Shown piece after piece: positions 23,610 to 43,719 of a stretch of DNA of 64,000 bases. The position numbers and the translations under genes are program-made. Origin of the DNA: Paralichthys olivaceus (Eukaryota > Chordata > Actinopteri > Pleuronectiformes > Paralichthyidae); contig NC_091112.1 in NCBI RefSeq assembly GCF_024713975.1, forward strand, positions 18,200,501-18,264,500. The letters are read 5' to 3'. Within the stretch, counting starts at the first letter, position 1. The number at the start of each line of letters is the position of its first letter. The notes beneath the pieces were generated by a model. The model was not told the DNA's origin, searched no databases, and saw nothing but the letters and a program-made list of their open reading frames with translations.

Positions 23610-26600
23610 GACAAAGTGTGTAACTGTCGCAGGGGCTCTTCACTAATGTTCCGACTTCAGGACCATCAGAAGCCAGCAGGTAAACAACACTCAGGCTTGT
23701 TGAGTCTGCTCAGGTGATCTGAATTACCACGATTACCCATGGTGCAATGCAGGACAAAGGAAAAAAGCCTGAGGAGTAAATGATCAGTCATAATCCCATT
23801 CACATGCTCCATGTCAAGTCAGTTATTATTTCAATTCATATTTTCTTTATAAAAAATCCATCAAATCAACAGTGATTGACAGATGTTCACACCACTTTTG
23901 ATAAACTTGATTTTATCCCTTAAAAAACATCTTACAATGACACGAGAGCAAAAAATCGTTCATGCAAAAGTGTGAGTGAACGAGTGTCTGTGACACAGAT
24001 CAGATTCAAAGTGTGTTCTTCCTCTGACACAGGAACAACACACACTCTGTCATTTCAGTCAGAGAGCAGATGATAAAACTTGTTGTGGAAAAGTCTCACC
24101 AGATGGTTGGCAACCAATAAGGTGAGGGACTGTTACCAAGCAGGAGCCAATAAAATTTCCCAACATGGTTTACTGGAAAATAATTGTTTCCATTCATCTT
24201 TTAACTATTCCGCTTATCCTTCGACGGCTGGAGTCAATCAGCGGAGAGACGCGGTACACCCTGGACAGGTCACCAGCGGATTGCAGGGCCCGCGCTTAGA
24301 GACAACAACCATTCACTCACACCTACGGGCAAATTAGATCTTTTCAATATCAATACAGTACAAATAGATGGCACAGATGTCTTTATTGACATCTGCATGG
24401 CAACTCAGCAGCAGCAGACTCCTGCCACTACTGGCCAGAAGCTGTATTGCACATTATTGCTGCTGAATACAATGTGCAGTTGGATGCTAAAGTTGTGGGG
24501 TTGTCGTGTTCATCAATACAGATATGAGATGGTGAGAATATTGAATTTTTGAGTACATTTGATTTTGTCACTTTTCCAATTTGTGATTGTTATAATTATG
24601 ACAACAATAAAAACGATTTAATAAAAACTACATCTTAATGGATAGAGTTAAATTGTCAATGTGCAATAAATAATAAAAACAAATATCATTCTCCTGCTCC
24701 GTCTATGCTTCTTTTAAAGGTTTTTATTGAATGTTATGTCATGATTACATCCCGTGTACTGAGTTCTTCTTCCCAGTCACCAAAACAAACTGCCTTCCAT
24801 GAGGTGACTTCTTGTTTTCAACATCTTAATGTAACAAATTTCATGAGCCACACAGTGACTGAAACATCAAAGTCCCAGGACACAAAAGCTGTGCCGTGGT
24901 ACATTATGCGGTGGTCCTGGATCAGATCTACAGAAAGTAGTGAATTTGATTCACTTCCCAGAATTCCAAAAGAGACTGTACTATTTCCAGATAGTCCAGC
25001 ACCAGACAGAAAACACGACAGAGTTGACCCAAGTTGTATATCAGCTTTGCTTTCACAAAAAAATCACAAACAATAGGCCAATGTAAAACGTACAATTATC
25101 ACTAGCACACCGACAGTATTAACCTGTAAATATATCACATCTTTTCAATGATTGAAGTAAACTGAAGCGCAATTAAGAGCTGAAGAAAAACTGATTCCAT
25201 CACAGCAATTTACATACAAGTCTGGCTCTTGAAAACAGAGCACATCCAGTCAAATGTACATCACCCTTGTTCATCCCGTTGATCATATACAGTATTTACA
25301 CATGTGCAAAGGAATTGAATACAATAAATCAAAAGGGTGGAATCTCTTGATACCACAGATCTAGCATTTGGCAAACCTCACAGGAAATGAAATGCACCCC
25401 CCCCCCTTCTTTAAAAGGAAGAAATCAAACTGGAAATGACTCTACCCATCATTCCCTGCTTTGAGCTCTGAGGATATGGGTGACCTACTTTGTGTCAAAA
25501 CCTTTCTGCCCGTGTAGAGGAAGACACAAATATCACATTCTTGAAGCAGATCAACATTGTCCTAAGCAGCATAGATGTCTTGTAGTAAAGGCAGGTATTT
25601 TAACACTGATTCGTGGTTTTGCTGTTTCTACCAAAAAGCACCACGCTGAGTCAGTTAAACAGGGCGCATCTCAAGCACAACTTCTGCCAATTCTGTGTTT
25701 GAGTGCATTCTTGATGAGGCCACTCTAGTGTCAAAAAGAAAGTCAGGACTTTCTAAAATAAGGCAAATTTGAATCGCATCATGAGGAAATAAAACTATTA
25801 CAGCTACGGGGAGAATTTAAGGCCGTGTATCAGATAAATGTTGGCAACAAGTAAAGGGAAACCTGATCTTCCTCCAGAGTTTGAGAGCAACGAAGAAACC
25901 AAGACTGTTTGGGGTTTTTTTTTGTAAAATTTGCAAAAGTGCACAAATTATGTATGACCTGAAAGGCAAAGGGGGTCCCGGGCCTGATCCTCTGCCAAGT
26001 GCTGCAACAACTTAATAGGCTTAGAATTAGCCTGTCGGAAGCATGAAGAAAGGGATTACTGTAAGATCCAGAGCCCGAGGAAACGAGGAGCAGTGACACA
26101 GTGAAAGGAGATCAAGTTAAACACAACAGTATTATGTGTCAAAGGAGAAAATAAAAGAAAAAAAGAAAAAGGAGCAGAGATCATCTGGCTCATGGAGGAT
26201 TGTGCGAGCTGGTGTCTTCTCTCGCTTCTTCCCTGAAGGTGAGAGGCACTGCATGCATAAGTAGACTGTTGGCTGACATTGTGTTTGCCTGATAAACAAA
26301 TAGCAACCCAGTTATCATACACAGTCCAGCCTCACAGAGCTCCTCCATATGATGCAGACTGTAGTTACTGGGACTAAATATAAAGCCCCAAATCAAAGTG
26401 CTGTCACTAAAAGCCTCACCCCTTTGGCTCAATCAGGTCTAACTGGACGAGTAAGTGAATATTCATGTCACTGCTCTTTTAATTCCAGCGGCTCATGCTT
26501 CACGTAATTTCATGTATGTTTAGGCATCATAGCAAGTTGTATCATCATGCTTGTTTGCTGTGTGTGGGCGAATCCTCTGAACACGGAGCACACTTCTTCA

Positions 26601-28919
26601 TTGTAGTGCTCGCTGTGTTTAAATTTGAATCGTATTATTATTGATGGTTCTGGTGTTTTTCATACTTGCTATAATAACATTGAATTTACCCTAAAGAACA
26701 TGGTACCATTATAATCAAGACAGTTGAAGGAAAAAAATAACAAAAACACATGAACAGGTTGTAAACTCGCCGACAGATTATATAAACCACTTGGAGGTGA
26801 AATGGAAACTAAGTGTTTCCCAAGTAATGGCAATAATAACTCATTACGCATAAGAAGTATCATGTGCACAGTGACTGTTATGGTAGCCCAAAGGTGAACT
26901 AGAAGTTTAATCTGTTACCTGTGGTGGATGTGTACAACAGTGTGGGTGACGCCTTTTTTCTCTTCCACTAACTGCAGAGTAACACAGTAGGTGATTACCA
27001 TGTAATCATCTTGTATTTTGCTTTTTTTAATTTTAGGGACAAGTATGTGACATGGAGTATTACCAAGTACCTCAGCATTTACAGCCTGAGCTTGTTTGCA
27101 ATGACCATCACCATTAGCTCAGTAAATTATGTGGGGCTGCATTAGTGGACTTGAAAAAGCCCCGTTCACAGCTGATACATTCACAGTGTGAGAGTCTGTG
27201 TAACACAGAGGCTACTGTTTCAGGGCTGATTTACTGAATTTAGAAGAGCTGACGTGAAACGTGTCAAAACACTCAAACTGGGTCAGGCACACAGATGATG
27301 TGTCCGTGTACGTGCATCTGAAGAGTTATGAAAAACTTCAATGCCTACAATCAAGCAAATTCAGCCTTCTTACTTGTCCAAGTTACTTTTTATCTTTTTC
27401 TATTGTAAACATCTGAATGGCAGTATCTGTGTTTTACTCAAACTGAAGATTATTTTCAATTATTAAGTCCTCTTTTAGTTATTATTGATGAATCCATGAT
27501 CAAGCTTAGTGGAAAAGATCAACAACAGCATTTTCGCTGTTTCTAAAATGATGTATTAAATTGTTTTCTTTGATCAAGAGTTCAAAACCCAAATATATTT
27601 CATTTCTAATCAAAACAGACTCAGGAAACCAGACAATATTTACGACTGAGCAAAAAGAAGCCAAGAATTTTGGCATCTTTGCTTAGAGAAACTAAACAAC
27701 TGAAACAATTATCTGCAGCTTAAGTTTGTTTGATTATGTTTTACAGAATAAGTATTGTAAAGGCTGATTTGTGGGTTCTCCATCTGTAAATATTTAAATC
27801 AACAGGTGCAACAGCAATAACTTAAGTACAGTGGTGGGGGGGGGGTCAATTAACTTTGTGAATACATTATTATTATCAATAGGAATAATGGCCAAAACCT
27901 CAAAAATAAGGTTACCCAAGTTGTGACAAACCAGATATATCCTCGCCAACTGGGTGAAGCGCTTCATCATTAATGTTGGGTGTTTTTGTGTTTTAGGCTC
28001 TAAATAAATAAAGGTTGCCTGTCACGATCATTTTACATTCTCTATTTAGGGGTGTGTCTGGGACCAATCCACTTAACTTGAAGTTTGCAATGGGGCAAAA
28101 GAAGAAAACACCAACCACAAGAATCTGCAGGCTGGATACTGACTGATAAAATGTCCTCCACCCACACAACCAACGGAAAACATTTGTTATCTTCCAGCAA
28201 CAAGTTTAGTTTTCTTACCCCCTAAGTGAAACCTTGTTAGTAGATATTTGTCTACAAATACCACCACACTGTCTGTTTTTATTACCTGAGCATTCAGTGC
28301 ATATCTGCATTTGATGCCAAAACAGAATCAAATCTGGATGTACATATTAATGCTGGTGGTGATGTCCAGGCAGAAATCAGTTTGTAAGTCTGGTTCTATT
28401 GAAGCCACAAGCAGCTTCGCAACATTCTACATACTGAGGTGACTGGCTTTTTGGATAAATGTACACTTTAAAAATCACAGGGTTATGTCTCATATTGCAT
28501 TTGGTAACAATTAGCACCGAGTCCAAGGTGGTATTTGTAGACAAACTTTTTTACTTAACTTTTACTAGGACTTTTGGGGTCATTCGCCTCCTTCATCATG
28601 CTTGAGTGATTCTGTTAGGACGAAGTGGAAGCTGTGATGTGATTAGCCTGAGACTAAGCTGCAGTTTGAGGAGCAGCAGCAGCAGCAGTGGTGAGTGTCA
28701 CAGCTCTCCTTTTCATTATAAAGACAAAGCTAGCAGAGGCTCTTGGAAAGTGGATGAGGTTTCAGCCATGATGCAAACAATGACAATTCTAGTTATTGTT
28801 CTCTAGTAAAAAAAAAAAAAGAAGAAGGATCTCATGTTTTAGACCTAATCTAGGTTAAGAGTAGCTGATGAGATGTGTACATGTGCTTGTTCGACTGAGT
28901 CTGTGGTCCATCACATCCA
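23610..28919. other. Intergenic region and pdik1l 3'UTR
   Basis: No coding exon seen. The part just left of 28920 is the pdik1l 3'UTR. A minus-strand AATAAA at 28278-28283 is a possible polyadenylation signal about 640 nt after the stop. Besides the repeat at 24200-24345 I see nothing further. Confidence 0.65.
24200..24345 (+). repeat. Dispersed teleost repeat fragment
   Basis: It reads GACGCGGTACACCCTGGACA, then GTCACCAGCGGATTGCAGG and ACAACCATTCACTCACACCTACGGGCAAATTAGA. I recall this wording as the tail of an interspersed element found throughout fish genomes, probably of LINE origin. The superfamily is not certain. Confidence 0.7.
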
Positions 28920-35718
<6,799 letters not shown>

Positions 35719-36010
35719 TCATGGGTGTTAGTTTTTGCATTGTTTCCACTTCAGTTTGCTGGACTTTAAATCAAAAGATGATTTTACAAGACTCTGCAAG
35801 GCTTAACAGTTAGGATGCAGGAGGAACAATTACAGTGACACAATGACGCAGTGACAGAGAACTGCATTGAAAGATTATTTTTTACTTCAAACATATCCTT
35901 TAACATAAACAAAGCTTCCGGACATTTGTTGGCATCAAACTCTTGTGACACCTCAAAGGACTCTGCTGCTGTTGTTTAGGCATCACTTTAAAAGCAATCA
36001 GCCTCATACA

Positions 36011-36374
36011 TTAAAGGTCCAGTGTGTAAGATTTAGGTGAAAGGGATCTATTGGCAGAAATTTAATGTAGAATAATCCTCATGATGTTTTCTCTAGTTTG
36101 TTTCATCTAAATTGTATGAATTGTAGTTTTCTTTACCCCAGAAAAGGCCCTTTATATTTAAATACTTTATATTTACATTGAGGGGACCCTCTCTACAGAG
36201 GCCGCCACGTTTTTTACATTAGTCCAGACTGAACAAACTAAACACCTTTTGACAACTGAAGTCTACCACAGGTTCTTTTTCATGTTTGGAAGGAGAGGGT
36301 GAGGTGAGGGGTGTTCAGCTGCAACATGAAATTTCAACACCAGATATCACAAAATTCTACACACTGTACCTTGA
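36011..36374 (-). mobile_element. TTAA-flanked MITE, copy 2
   Basis: Reverse orientation relative to copy 1. The left flank is TTAA and the right flank has mutated to TTGA. It lies in the pdik1l 5' intron. Confidence 0.85.
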
Positions 36375-37499
36375 AGTGGAATATGTCAGTGAGTTTATTT
36401 TCTCAGGGTCAAAATTCACCAATAATGATCTACTGGAGATTATCCAACTTCATCTAGTTACTGCTCCTTCTTGTGGACTAGTATATTATTATTCAAATAT
36501 GATGGTAGAGAAACAGCAGCTGTGGCGATCCCTCATCCACTTTACAGTAATGTATGTCCAAGGTGAGCACAACCACTCATAAATAAACATGAACTTTCAC
36601 ACACACACCGTTACTGTTTATTTGAGTCACAGAAATGACCACAAATTGACTCCCAAGTTTCACAAACTGGTATCAGTGTCAGCGTCATTATGTTGCCTGT
36701 TTAGTGTGTTAATGATTGTGTGTCCCTGTGTGTGTACATGTCAAACAAACAGGTAATGCTTCCCTCAACGTCACAACGGTTCACCTTATTACATTCGTCC
36801 CTGTTCTTGATAATGGGAAGCAGTTTGCTGATAATTCAGGGCACTAAATGGTCAAACATGGTCATAAAATTTAACGGTAAGCCTCGTACTGACATATTTA
36901 TTTCTATTCCTCCTTTTTTAATGATGCAGGGTCCTTGATTAAGTGTCGAGACTACAGGTTATGGCTACATCCATCACTGCCAACTTGACAATAACCTCTT
37001 GAGCAACTTCTTTTTGACAGGCAGTCACTGTAAACACTGGCTTATATGCAGGTTCCTCTTAATAACTTTGATATAAAATGAGAACGTATTTCAAAATGTG
37101 GGAAATTGCACAATAATGTACACTTACGACATGCACCTCCAGTAGTCTAGTTACAGGAGACAGCATGCCTGTCATACTGCAGTGAGTTTCATTTCACAGT
37201 AAACACATAATGAAGATAAGATACACAATGTTTTGTTTCTGTTCATTACTCGAGAGGTACTCGCTAAATGTACAAGATTGCCAGGATGTTCGGGAACATA
37301 TTTGAAAATGTATCGCTGACATTTTTTGGATTGATAAATGAATTGTCATCAGTATCATCATTTTCTTTAAACTACAATTAAAGAAACTATGAATTAAAGT
37401 GATTCCTTTCCAATTCCTGCTATTTATTATAAAGTAGTTACGATTGTAATAAATAGCCCATGATTGATGATAACTGAAGACACTGGCAGGTCTGCATAT

Positions 37500-37500
<1 letters not shown>

Positions 37501-37551
<51 letters not shown>
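37501..37551. repeat. (CA)n microsatellite
   Basis: An uninterrupted run of about 25 CA units. Confidence 0.97.
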
Positions 37552-37552
<1 letters not shown>

Positions 37553-37652
37553 CGTGCTAACGGGATAATTAGTCATCACTGGGCTAACAGGCTAACGGCT
37601 AAGTGGCCTGGCTCCGTCAGCTCGCGGTGGGGTTGCTCAGCTAACGTTAGCC

Positions 37653-37696
37653 GCTGTTAACGTGATTAGCTAACGTTGGCTAATCACGTTAACAGC
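37653..37696. repeat. Perfect inverted repeat, 18-bp arms
   Basis: Arms GCTGTTAACGTGATTAGC (37653-37670) and its exact reverse complement (37679-37696) are separated by 8 bases. The adjacent GCTAACGTTAGC (37640-37651) is itself palindromic. It lies in the CpG-rich pdik1l promoter zone. Confidence 0.95.
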
Positions 37697-38019
37697 AGCT
37701 AACAAAGAGTCCAGCGCGAGCCACACGCACGTCTGCATCAAGCTAATAGCACTCGAACCTGAGACAGTTCACCTCTGTGGCCCTGCCGCTGGTGCGTGGA
37801 GCGGACACGCGTGTGTTAGGTAATGACAGTGTATTGTCCGGTGTGTGTGTGTGTGCGTGCGTGCATGTGTCTGTCATCAAGAAATGCAACCAAAACACAC
37901 ATACACACACACACACCTGCCAGCCCGGTGGACCAGCGGCCCCAGCGGCACAGACAATGGTGTGACCGTGTGCGAGGCCGCGGGTCCGCCGCTGGAACTT
38001 GCCATGTGCTCGGTCTCAC

Positions 38020-38200
38020 CTTCGGCTCGTTTGTCGGGGGTTCATTTGTTGTCTCCCTCCCTCTCCCTGGCAGCCATTACCGCCGCACACGTCCTGCTCG
38101 CTCAGCCCGGGCAGGTTCACTCGCTCACTGGGAGGCTGCAGCTGCCGAGCAGCGCAGCGGCGCCGGAGGACGCGGCTTCCGCTTCCACGTTTCAAAATAA
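38020..38200 (-). promoter_or_regulatory. pdik1l: CpG-rich promoter with probable pdik1l 5'UTR exon
   Basis: A CpG-dense tract spans about 37600-38200. On the minus strand it contains a strong donor GAAG|GTGAGA (exon base 38020), which would pair with the acceptor TCTCTACAG|TGAGG at 35706. Together they define a non-coding first exon roughly 38020-38180 and a 2.3-kb 5' intron. The transcription start cannot be read from sequence. Confidence 0.5.
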
Positions 38201-38550
38201 GGTCCGTCTGACTCCAACTGGGACGGACTGTGGTGGACAGATTCCTGTTTTATGTTATATTCCTGTTATATGTTATATTAGAGCATCGTGGCAAATGGTA
38301 AAGGCACCTCAGACAATGCAAACATTAGATTGTAAAACGAAATTAAAAAGAGGTACATTCAGTATAAAACTATAAAAAGAAATACAGAGTGACATTAACA
38401 GTAAAATGTAATGATACATTATATGTATACATACTATATATTAAACATGTAACACGCCAATATATTTAATATAAAAAGTTCTGCACAAAAGGCCTTTGTA
38501 CTTAACATTTCAATAATGTCAATAATGAATCAAAGTAATCTCATTACTGC

Positions 38551-38625
38551 CTTTTACTTTACTTTGCTTCACTTTACTTCACTTTACTGCCATTTACTTT
38601 ACTGTAATGTACTTCACTTTTTTGA
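38551..38625. repeat. Degenerate (TTTACTTCAC)-type tandem repeat
   Basis: Short imperfect reiteration of TTTACTT / TTCACTT units with no coding content. Confidence 0.7.
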
Positions 38626-39068
38626 TTTGATCAATTATGCATCAAATATGACTGCACATGTAAAAGTCTAATTAAATCGCAAAACACAAACCTATTTATT
38701 GTTTTACTAAACGATGACAGGTCTCTTGCTGATGGTTGGTATTTCACACATGCCTTTTTTTCACTGATAACCTCTCACCAAATTCATGACCTATAATTTG
38801 AAGGAAAATCACAAAACTTCCGTCCTTGCCCAAGGCTGATTGTGGCTAGCTTCACATGTTTGTTGCTCTCCCTCTGAGCTGAGCTGACACTTGCAGGGAG
38901 ACAGGACACAATAATGTGAACACCTGTACTGACCTTTGCAGGACAATACACTTGCAGTGGAGTTATTCCAGGAACTTGAAATAAAAAAAAATATTGGTTG
39001 AGATAGTAAAATAGAAGTGTGTTCTCTTTGGTAGGCCATATAAACATGACTACAATAAAGAACTATGT

Positions 39069-39443
39069 TTAAAGGTACAGTGTGTAGAATGTAGTGATAT
39101 CTAGTGTTGAAGTTGCATGTTGCAGCTGAACACCCCTCACCTCACCCTCTCCTTCCAAACATGAAAAAAAAACCTGTGGCAGCTTCAGTTGTCATAAAAA
39201 CTCAAAAGGTGTTTAGTTTGTTCAGTCTGGACTAATGTAAAAAACATGGCGGCCTCCGTAGAGAGGGTCCCCTCAATGTAAATATAAAGTATTTAAATAT
39301 AAAGGGTCTTTTCTGGGGTAAAGAAAACTACAATTCATACAATTTAGATGAAATGAACTAGTGAAAACATCATGAGGATTATTCTACATTAAATATCTGC
39401 CAATAGATCCCTGTCAACTAAATCTTACACACTGGACCTTTAA
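39069..39443 (+). mobile_element. TTAA-flanked MITE, copy 3
   Basis: Full-length copy with TTAA at both ends, including the CACCTCACCCTCTCCTTCCA interior segment. It lies between the pdik1l promoter and the lin28a 3' end. Confidence 0.88.
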
Positions 39444-41098
39444 ATCTCTTTCTGCATCATCTGTGGTTTACTGACTTTCTGTGGTATTTGCAGGAGTTGA
39501 AATTAGGTGTCAATAACTCAAGGCTGTGAAAGTTTATTTTTTATCATTTAATATAACTGTGAAAGATGTGTATTTCTTCCTTGTAATGTCCTGTCAATCA
39601 AAGCAAGACAAAAACTGATTTTTGCACATTTGCAACAAGTTGTGTGCTTGTAGATAAAGACCAGAACAGTCTGATGGGATCCCCTCAATGACTCTTGGTT
39701 GGCAAAAAAATGTTTTAGTGTCATCAGTATAAAGTGGGGACACACGAGACAAACACAATCTTCTCAAGAGACAATCTTCTCAAGTGTTGATGATTTATTT
39801 GCCATTGTTTCGCAGCACAAATCATTTCGGTCACAGGCAATCAGCAAAGTGAAACAATCGTCCAAATGTAGTCATATTCAAATGTACTTTGTGAATGACA
39901 TAAGGCTGCAGTGTGTTCAGTGTTACCACGAGAACAGAGTAAAGATTCACTTTACTCCAACATTCTTTGTCTGCATTAACATCACCAGTAAGTATGATGT
40001 CTCTTGTTATTTTGACTGTGACAATAAGCATAAAGATATCAAAAGCTTTTTGAGGTGGCACATATCACGCTGAAAATTTACAGTTCACAGAAAGTAATAA
40101 ATATTTTAACAGAACACTAAATTTAAAAAATGTACCTTACAAAACAGTTTGTTGGACATGCTGTTCTCAAGTTGTCCATATTAAAACCAAAACCCCACCA
40201 GAGGTGGACTGGTACAGACCATTTCTCACACATAAGAATCAATACAGCCTACACACACAAAACACGACAAATCACAGGAACTTCACTTGGATTAGAGCAT
40301 TATAAATGGTAGATTAGACCCCATTGTGCTGCAGCATAGGTCGGTGAACTCAAGTACATAATAGATACTTAAAGATGATCAATGCTGATGCTTTGGAACC
40401 TCCTCTGTGCTCTGCTGTCAGTAGTCCCAGTCCCTTTTCACATGAAAATAGCTAATCTATTATTCTACTTATTATCATGCAGACTCATCATGAACATTAT
40501 ATTAATACTGGGAAGAAGACAATGAATATATACAATAAAAACAACATCATGATCGTTTTCATGTTTACTTGAATTATAAATGATGTCAGTGGATTGTTGC
40601 AGTGTCTGACTGACCAGTTATGATTGTCTTACCATTGGAGTAAGACTGTTCAAATATGTCAGCGCAAATGTGTAAAGAAATCTCCATTTGGATGAATTAA
40701 GGCTCTCCCAGAGAATTCCCAGAGTACTCTTGGCTGTTTGCACATCTTTTTATATATAGCAACACGATATTTGGTGCATTTCAGGGATTATTTTGCAATT
40801 AATTGATTTAAATAACTTCTTATAGTGAAACAAATGTCCCTCAACGGATTAAATAAAATCCCATCGTCTGTGTTATATGTCCTCACAAGAAATATTAAAA
40901 AGCACAAACTCTACCCTGAAATACAATGTGTATCATGCTGACAGATGTTCAGAGTGGATGGTTCCTTTGATACACTTGCTGCTGTATTTGGTCTGGCAGA
41001 TAACAACATAGAGATAGTACATGGCTCGTTGGGCAGTCGGTGCCCTGGGTGTTCAACAACCCAAGAAAGTCAGTTTCAAGAAATTCTCAGAAAACTTC

Positions 41099-41106
41099 TC
41101 CCTGAG
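41099..41106 (-). promoter_or_regulatory. miR-125 (lin-4) 8-mer seed match in lin28a 3' flank
   Basis: The minus strand reads CTCAGGGA, a full 8-mer target for the miR-125 seed, 2.4 kb after the lin28a stop. Lin-28 control by lin-4/miR-125 is established in animals. Membership in the 3'UTR here is inferred. Confidence 0.5.
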
Positions 41107-41316
41107 TTCACAATGAAGACGCAAAATAATGTGAATGTAGGTTGATATAACTACGAACATTATTTTACATACACAGATTTGACTTTACATTGAAATGTCA
41201 GTCAACAATTACACAGTAATAGAAATGTCAGAATTTGCCGTAAACTTTGTGACATACTGACCAACATGTTTGCAAAGGATGTCAAACCTTTAGATGATTT
41301 AGACGTGTTGTATTGA

Positions 41317-41323
41317 GAGGTAG
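41317..41323 (-). promoter_or_regulatory. let-7 seed match in lin28a 3' flank
   Basis: The minus strand reads CTACCTC, a 7-mer match to let-7 nucleotides 2-8, about 2.2 kb after the stop and 210 nt before the miR-125 site. LIN28 and let-7 repress each other in vertebrates. Confidence 0.5.
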
Positions 41324-43502
41324 AAACTAAGATATTCCTGAATCACAGCACAGGCCGGAACAAAACAAGTAGAGCTCTGACATTTTCAGCCTGCTCTTCA
41401 TCTTTAACCAAAGTCAGATAAAAACAGGTGGTTAACTGGTACAGAAACAGTTCTGAATAAATAGTTGATATAAAAAAAGATAATATCTATGTACATTTAA
41501 CCCCTTCATCAAAACTAGTAAAGGCAAAACCAAAGCAAGATCTATGCCTCAACTCATTCTCTCTCCTTTACCTGCAGCTTTCAAGTAAAAGAACTGAGAA
41601 CATCTTGTTTATGCGGAGAAATCCCTGATATGTATGTGTTTAAAACATTCCATTTGGATTCATACTGTTCTGCAGACAAAGCCTGTCTTTACAATCAACA
41701 CTGGTCTTGCATATAAGTTTAAATTATGAAATCGCAACTTGGTATTAAGACATACATTTCAACACTAATTGAAAAACGTAATTATTTTTCACTTGTGAGT
41801 GTGTAGTGAAATAATGGTGTTTCTGGAATCTGGCCTTTGAAAGCACCTTGTATAAACCCCATTAGAAAGTAGAGACATTTTTTCAAATAAATCCTGATAA
41901 TATTTCCTAGTGTTAGGCAGCTCAGGGCTTATTTTTCTCTTTACATTCACATGTGGGAGTGTGTACCTGGGTTAGCTACTTCAAGTTTCATCTCAAATCC
42001 AAACTATCTCAATAATAGTGTAACTATTAGAACTGAGGGATCCTGTGTTTTACTCAGCATTTGTAAACAGTTATTTTATTACAGCTCTGAGTTCATAAAT
42101 TCTGATATAAGCTACACTCAATATCCACTTCATTAGGTATAATTACATACAATCCAACACAATCCTCTGCCATAAAGTCTAATTGTATAATGCCTGTGTT
42201 CAGTTTGTGTTGACACTGTCATCAAGGTGCTCATATCAGTATGCTTTAGCAGTGAGATCATAATTAATGGTGGTGTATGAAACTACATAATAATCAGAGG
42301 GGTTTCTAGTATTGTAACACCCACGTACTTTGAAATGTAGACATTTTTCAATGTTTATCTCCTTATAATTAATTAGAAACTCGATGTTATGGAACTGGAT
42401 TGCATTCGATTGTGGAGCTGTAACATTGTAAAACATTTCCACAAAGTGCATTGACTGTTTCCTAACTGTTTTTAAAAGGCAAAGCCCACGGCAGTGAAAT
42501 GCAGAAAAATAGAACTCAATGCATATAACCTGCTTCCCATATCTAACATAAGTACAGCGTGCAGCCTAAGATCACATGTGAAAACTACATTCATTTCTCA
42601 GTGGGATTCATTTAAGCACAGGTGGAAATGAGACAAATACAGTACGATTAATGATGGCTGTGTTCCAATGGAGCGTCCCATTAAGGCATGCCAACATCCA
42701 ACCATGCACAACACCAGAGCCGAACACTTAAAGGTGCCATATGTACGTTTGCTGGCGATGGTTGTCTGAGAGCTTCAGCCACCATTTCATGTAATAGTCA
42801 AACAGCTTATAGAATATCCTTCTTTGAAGCCGTCCCATCCTGCCATGCCAGGGCTAGCTGGTTCGAATGCTAACTCCAGTAGCACAAAGAAGTGATAGAG
42901 ACAGCTACTCTGCAAGTACAGGACTGAACGTTGCAACGTTGAGGCCTGATTGGCAAGTAAGCAGCTCCTAATGCCAACTTAAGCTATGTGGCAACAGCAG
43001 AAACTTAAATAAAGCCCATTTAAATGGAATCATTTATATAATTATTTTCATCTGATCTTCACAAGCCACATCTGTTCCATCACAACCAACAGGCTCTATG
43101 TCAAAATCTTCATACAGCTGCAAACTATTAGTCAAACCCATTGAACTTTAAACCACTCAGAACAACTTTCCTCAAACCCTGTATGTATAATGTTTTGGAG
43201 GGTTGTCCACCAGTAAGACTTTTGCGTTGGTATTTTTGTGTAGAGGCTGAGTTAGCAGAGGCACGCATCGTGTCAGATCAGTCCAAACACAGAAGATGTG
43301 GCTGCTACACGACTGAATCAACAGTAGGTCTGATTGTTTCATTCCAAAGCTAAGACACTAAGTCAGGAAAAAAAATGTAAAAACAAACCAATCCCCCCCA
43401 AAAAATCAGAACCTTTTTTCCACTCAATAAATAAAAACCTGAGGTAACACGTAAGCAGTGTTCCGGTGAGTAATCTCACATATTCCCTGAATGACTGAGG
43501 TT

Positions 43503-43719
43503 TCATAAGACAGCCTGGCTGTGCTCCTCCTCCTCATCCCTCGGAGAGGTGGCTGTTCCCTGAGAGCCTGGAGACGAGTGATGCTGCTGCTGCTGCTGTG
43601 CTTTGACTGGACAGCTGGCCACCATGTGGGACACACTCTGGCAAAAGTGACACTTTTTGGGCTGAGGGGGCAGCTGGCATTCTTTGGCATGGTGGCCGGG
43701 TCCTCCACAGTTGTAGCAT
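43503..43719 (-). CDS. lin28a: lin28a exon 4 (zinc knuckles, stop)
   Basis: Acceptor TTCAATTCAG. One base completes Arg112, then 71 codons with both CCHC knuckles and TGA at 43503-43505. Confidence 0.97.

Larger units (their letters stand above)
39794..43502 (-). other. Probable lin28a 3'UTR and 3' flank
   Basis: Non-coding sequence after the stop. Candidate AATAAA signals on the minus strand are at 42075-42080 and 39794-39799. The more distant one would give a 3'UTR of about 3.7 kb that includes the miRNA sites. Within it, about 42110-42180 resembles a fish interspersed repeat (CCACTTCATTAGGTAT). Confidence 0.45.

Noticed and set aside
37823..38375. Overlapping plus-strand frames of up to 176 codons
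   Set aside because: They begin in a CA/GT repeat and run through a CpG island. No homology, better explained as the pdik1l promoter.
42850..42875. GGTTCGAATGC resembling a tRNA B box
   Set aside because: No A box or cloverleaf can be placed at the right distance, so no tRNA gene is supported.
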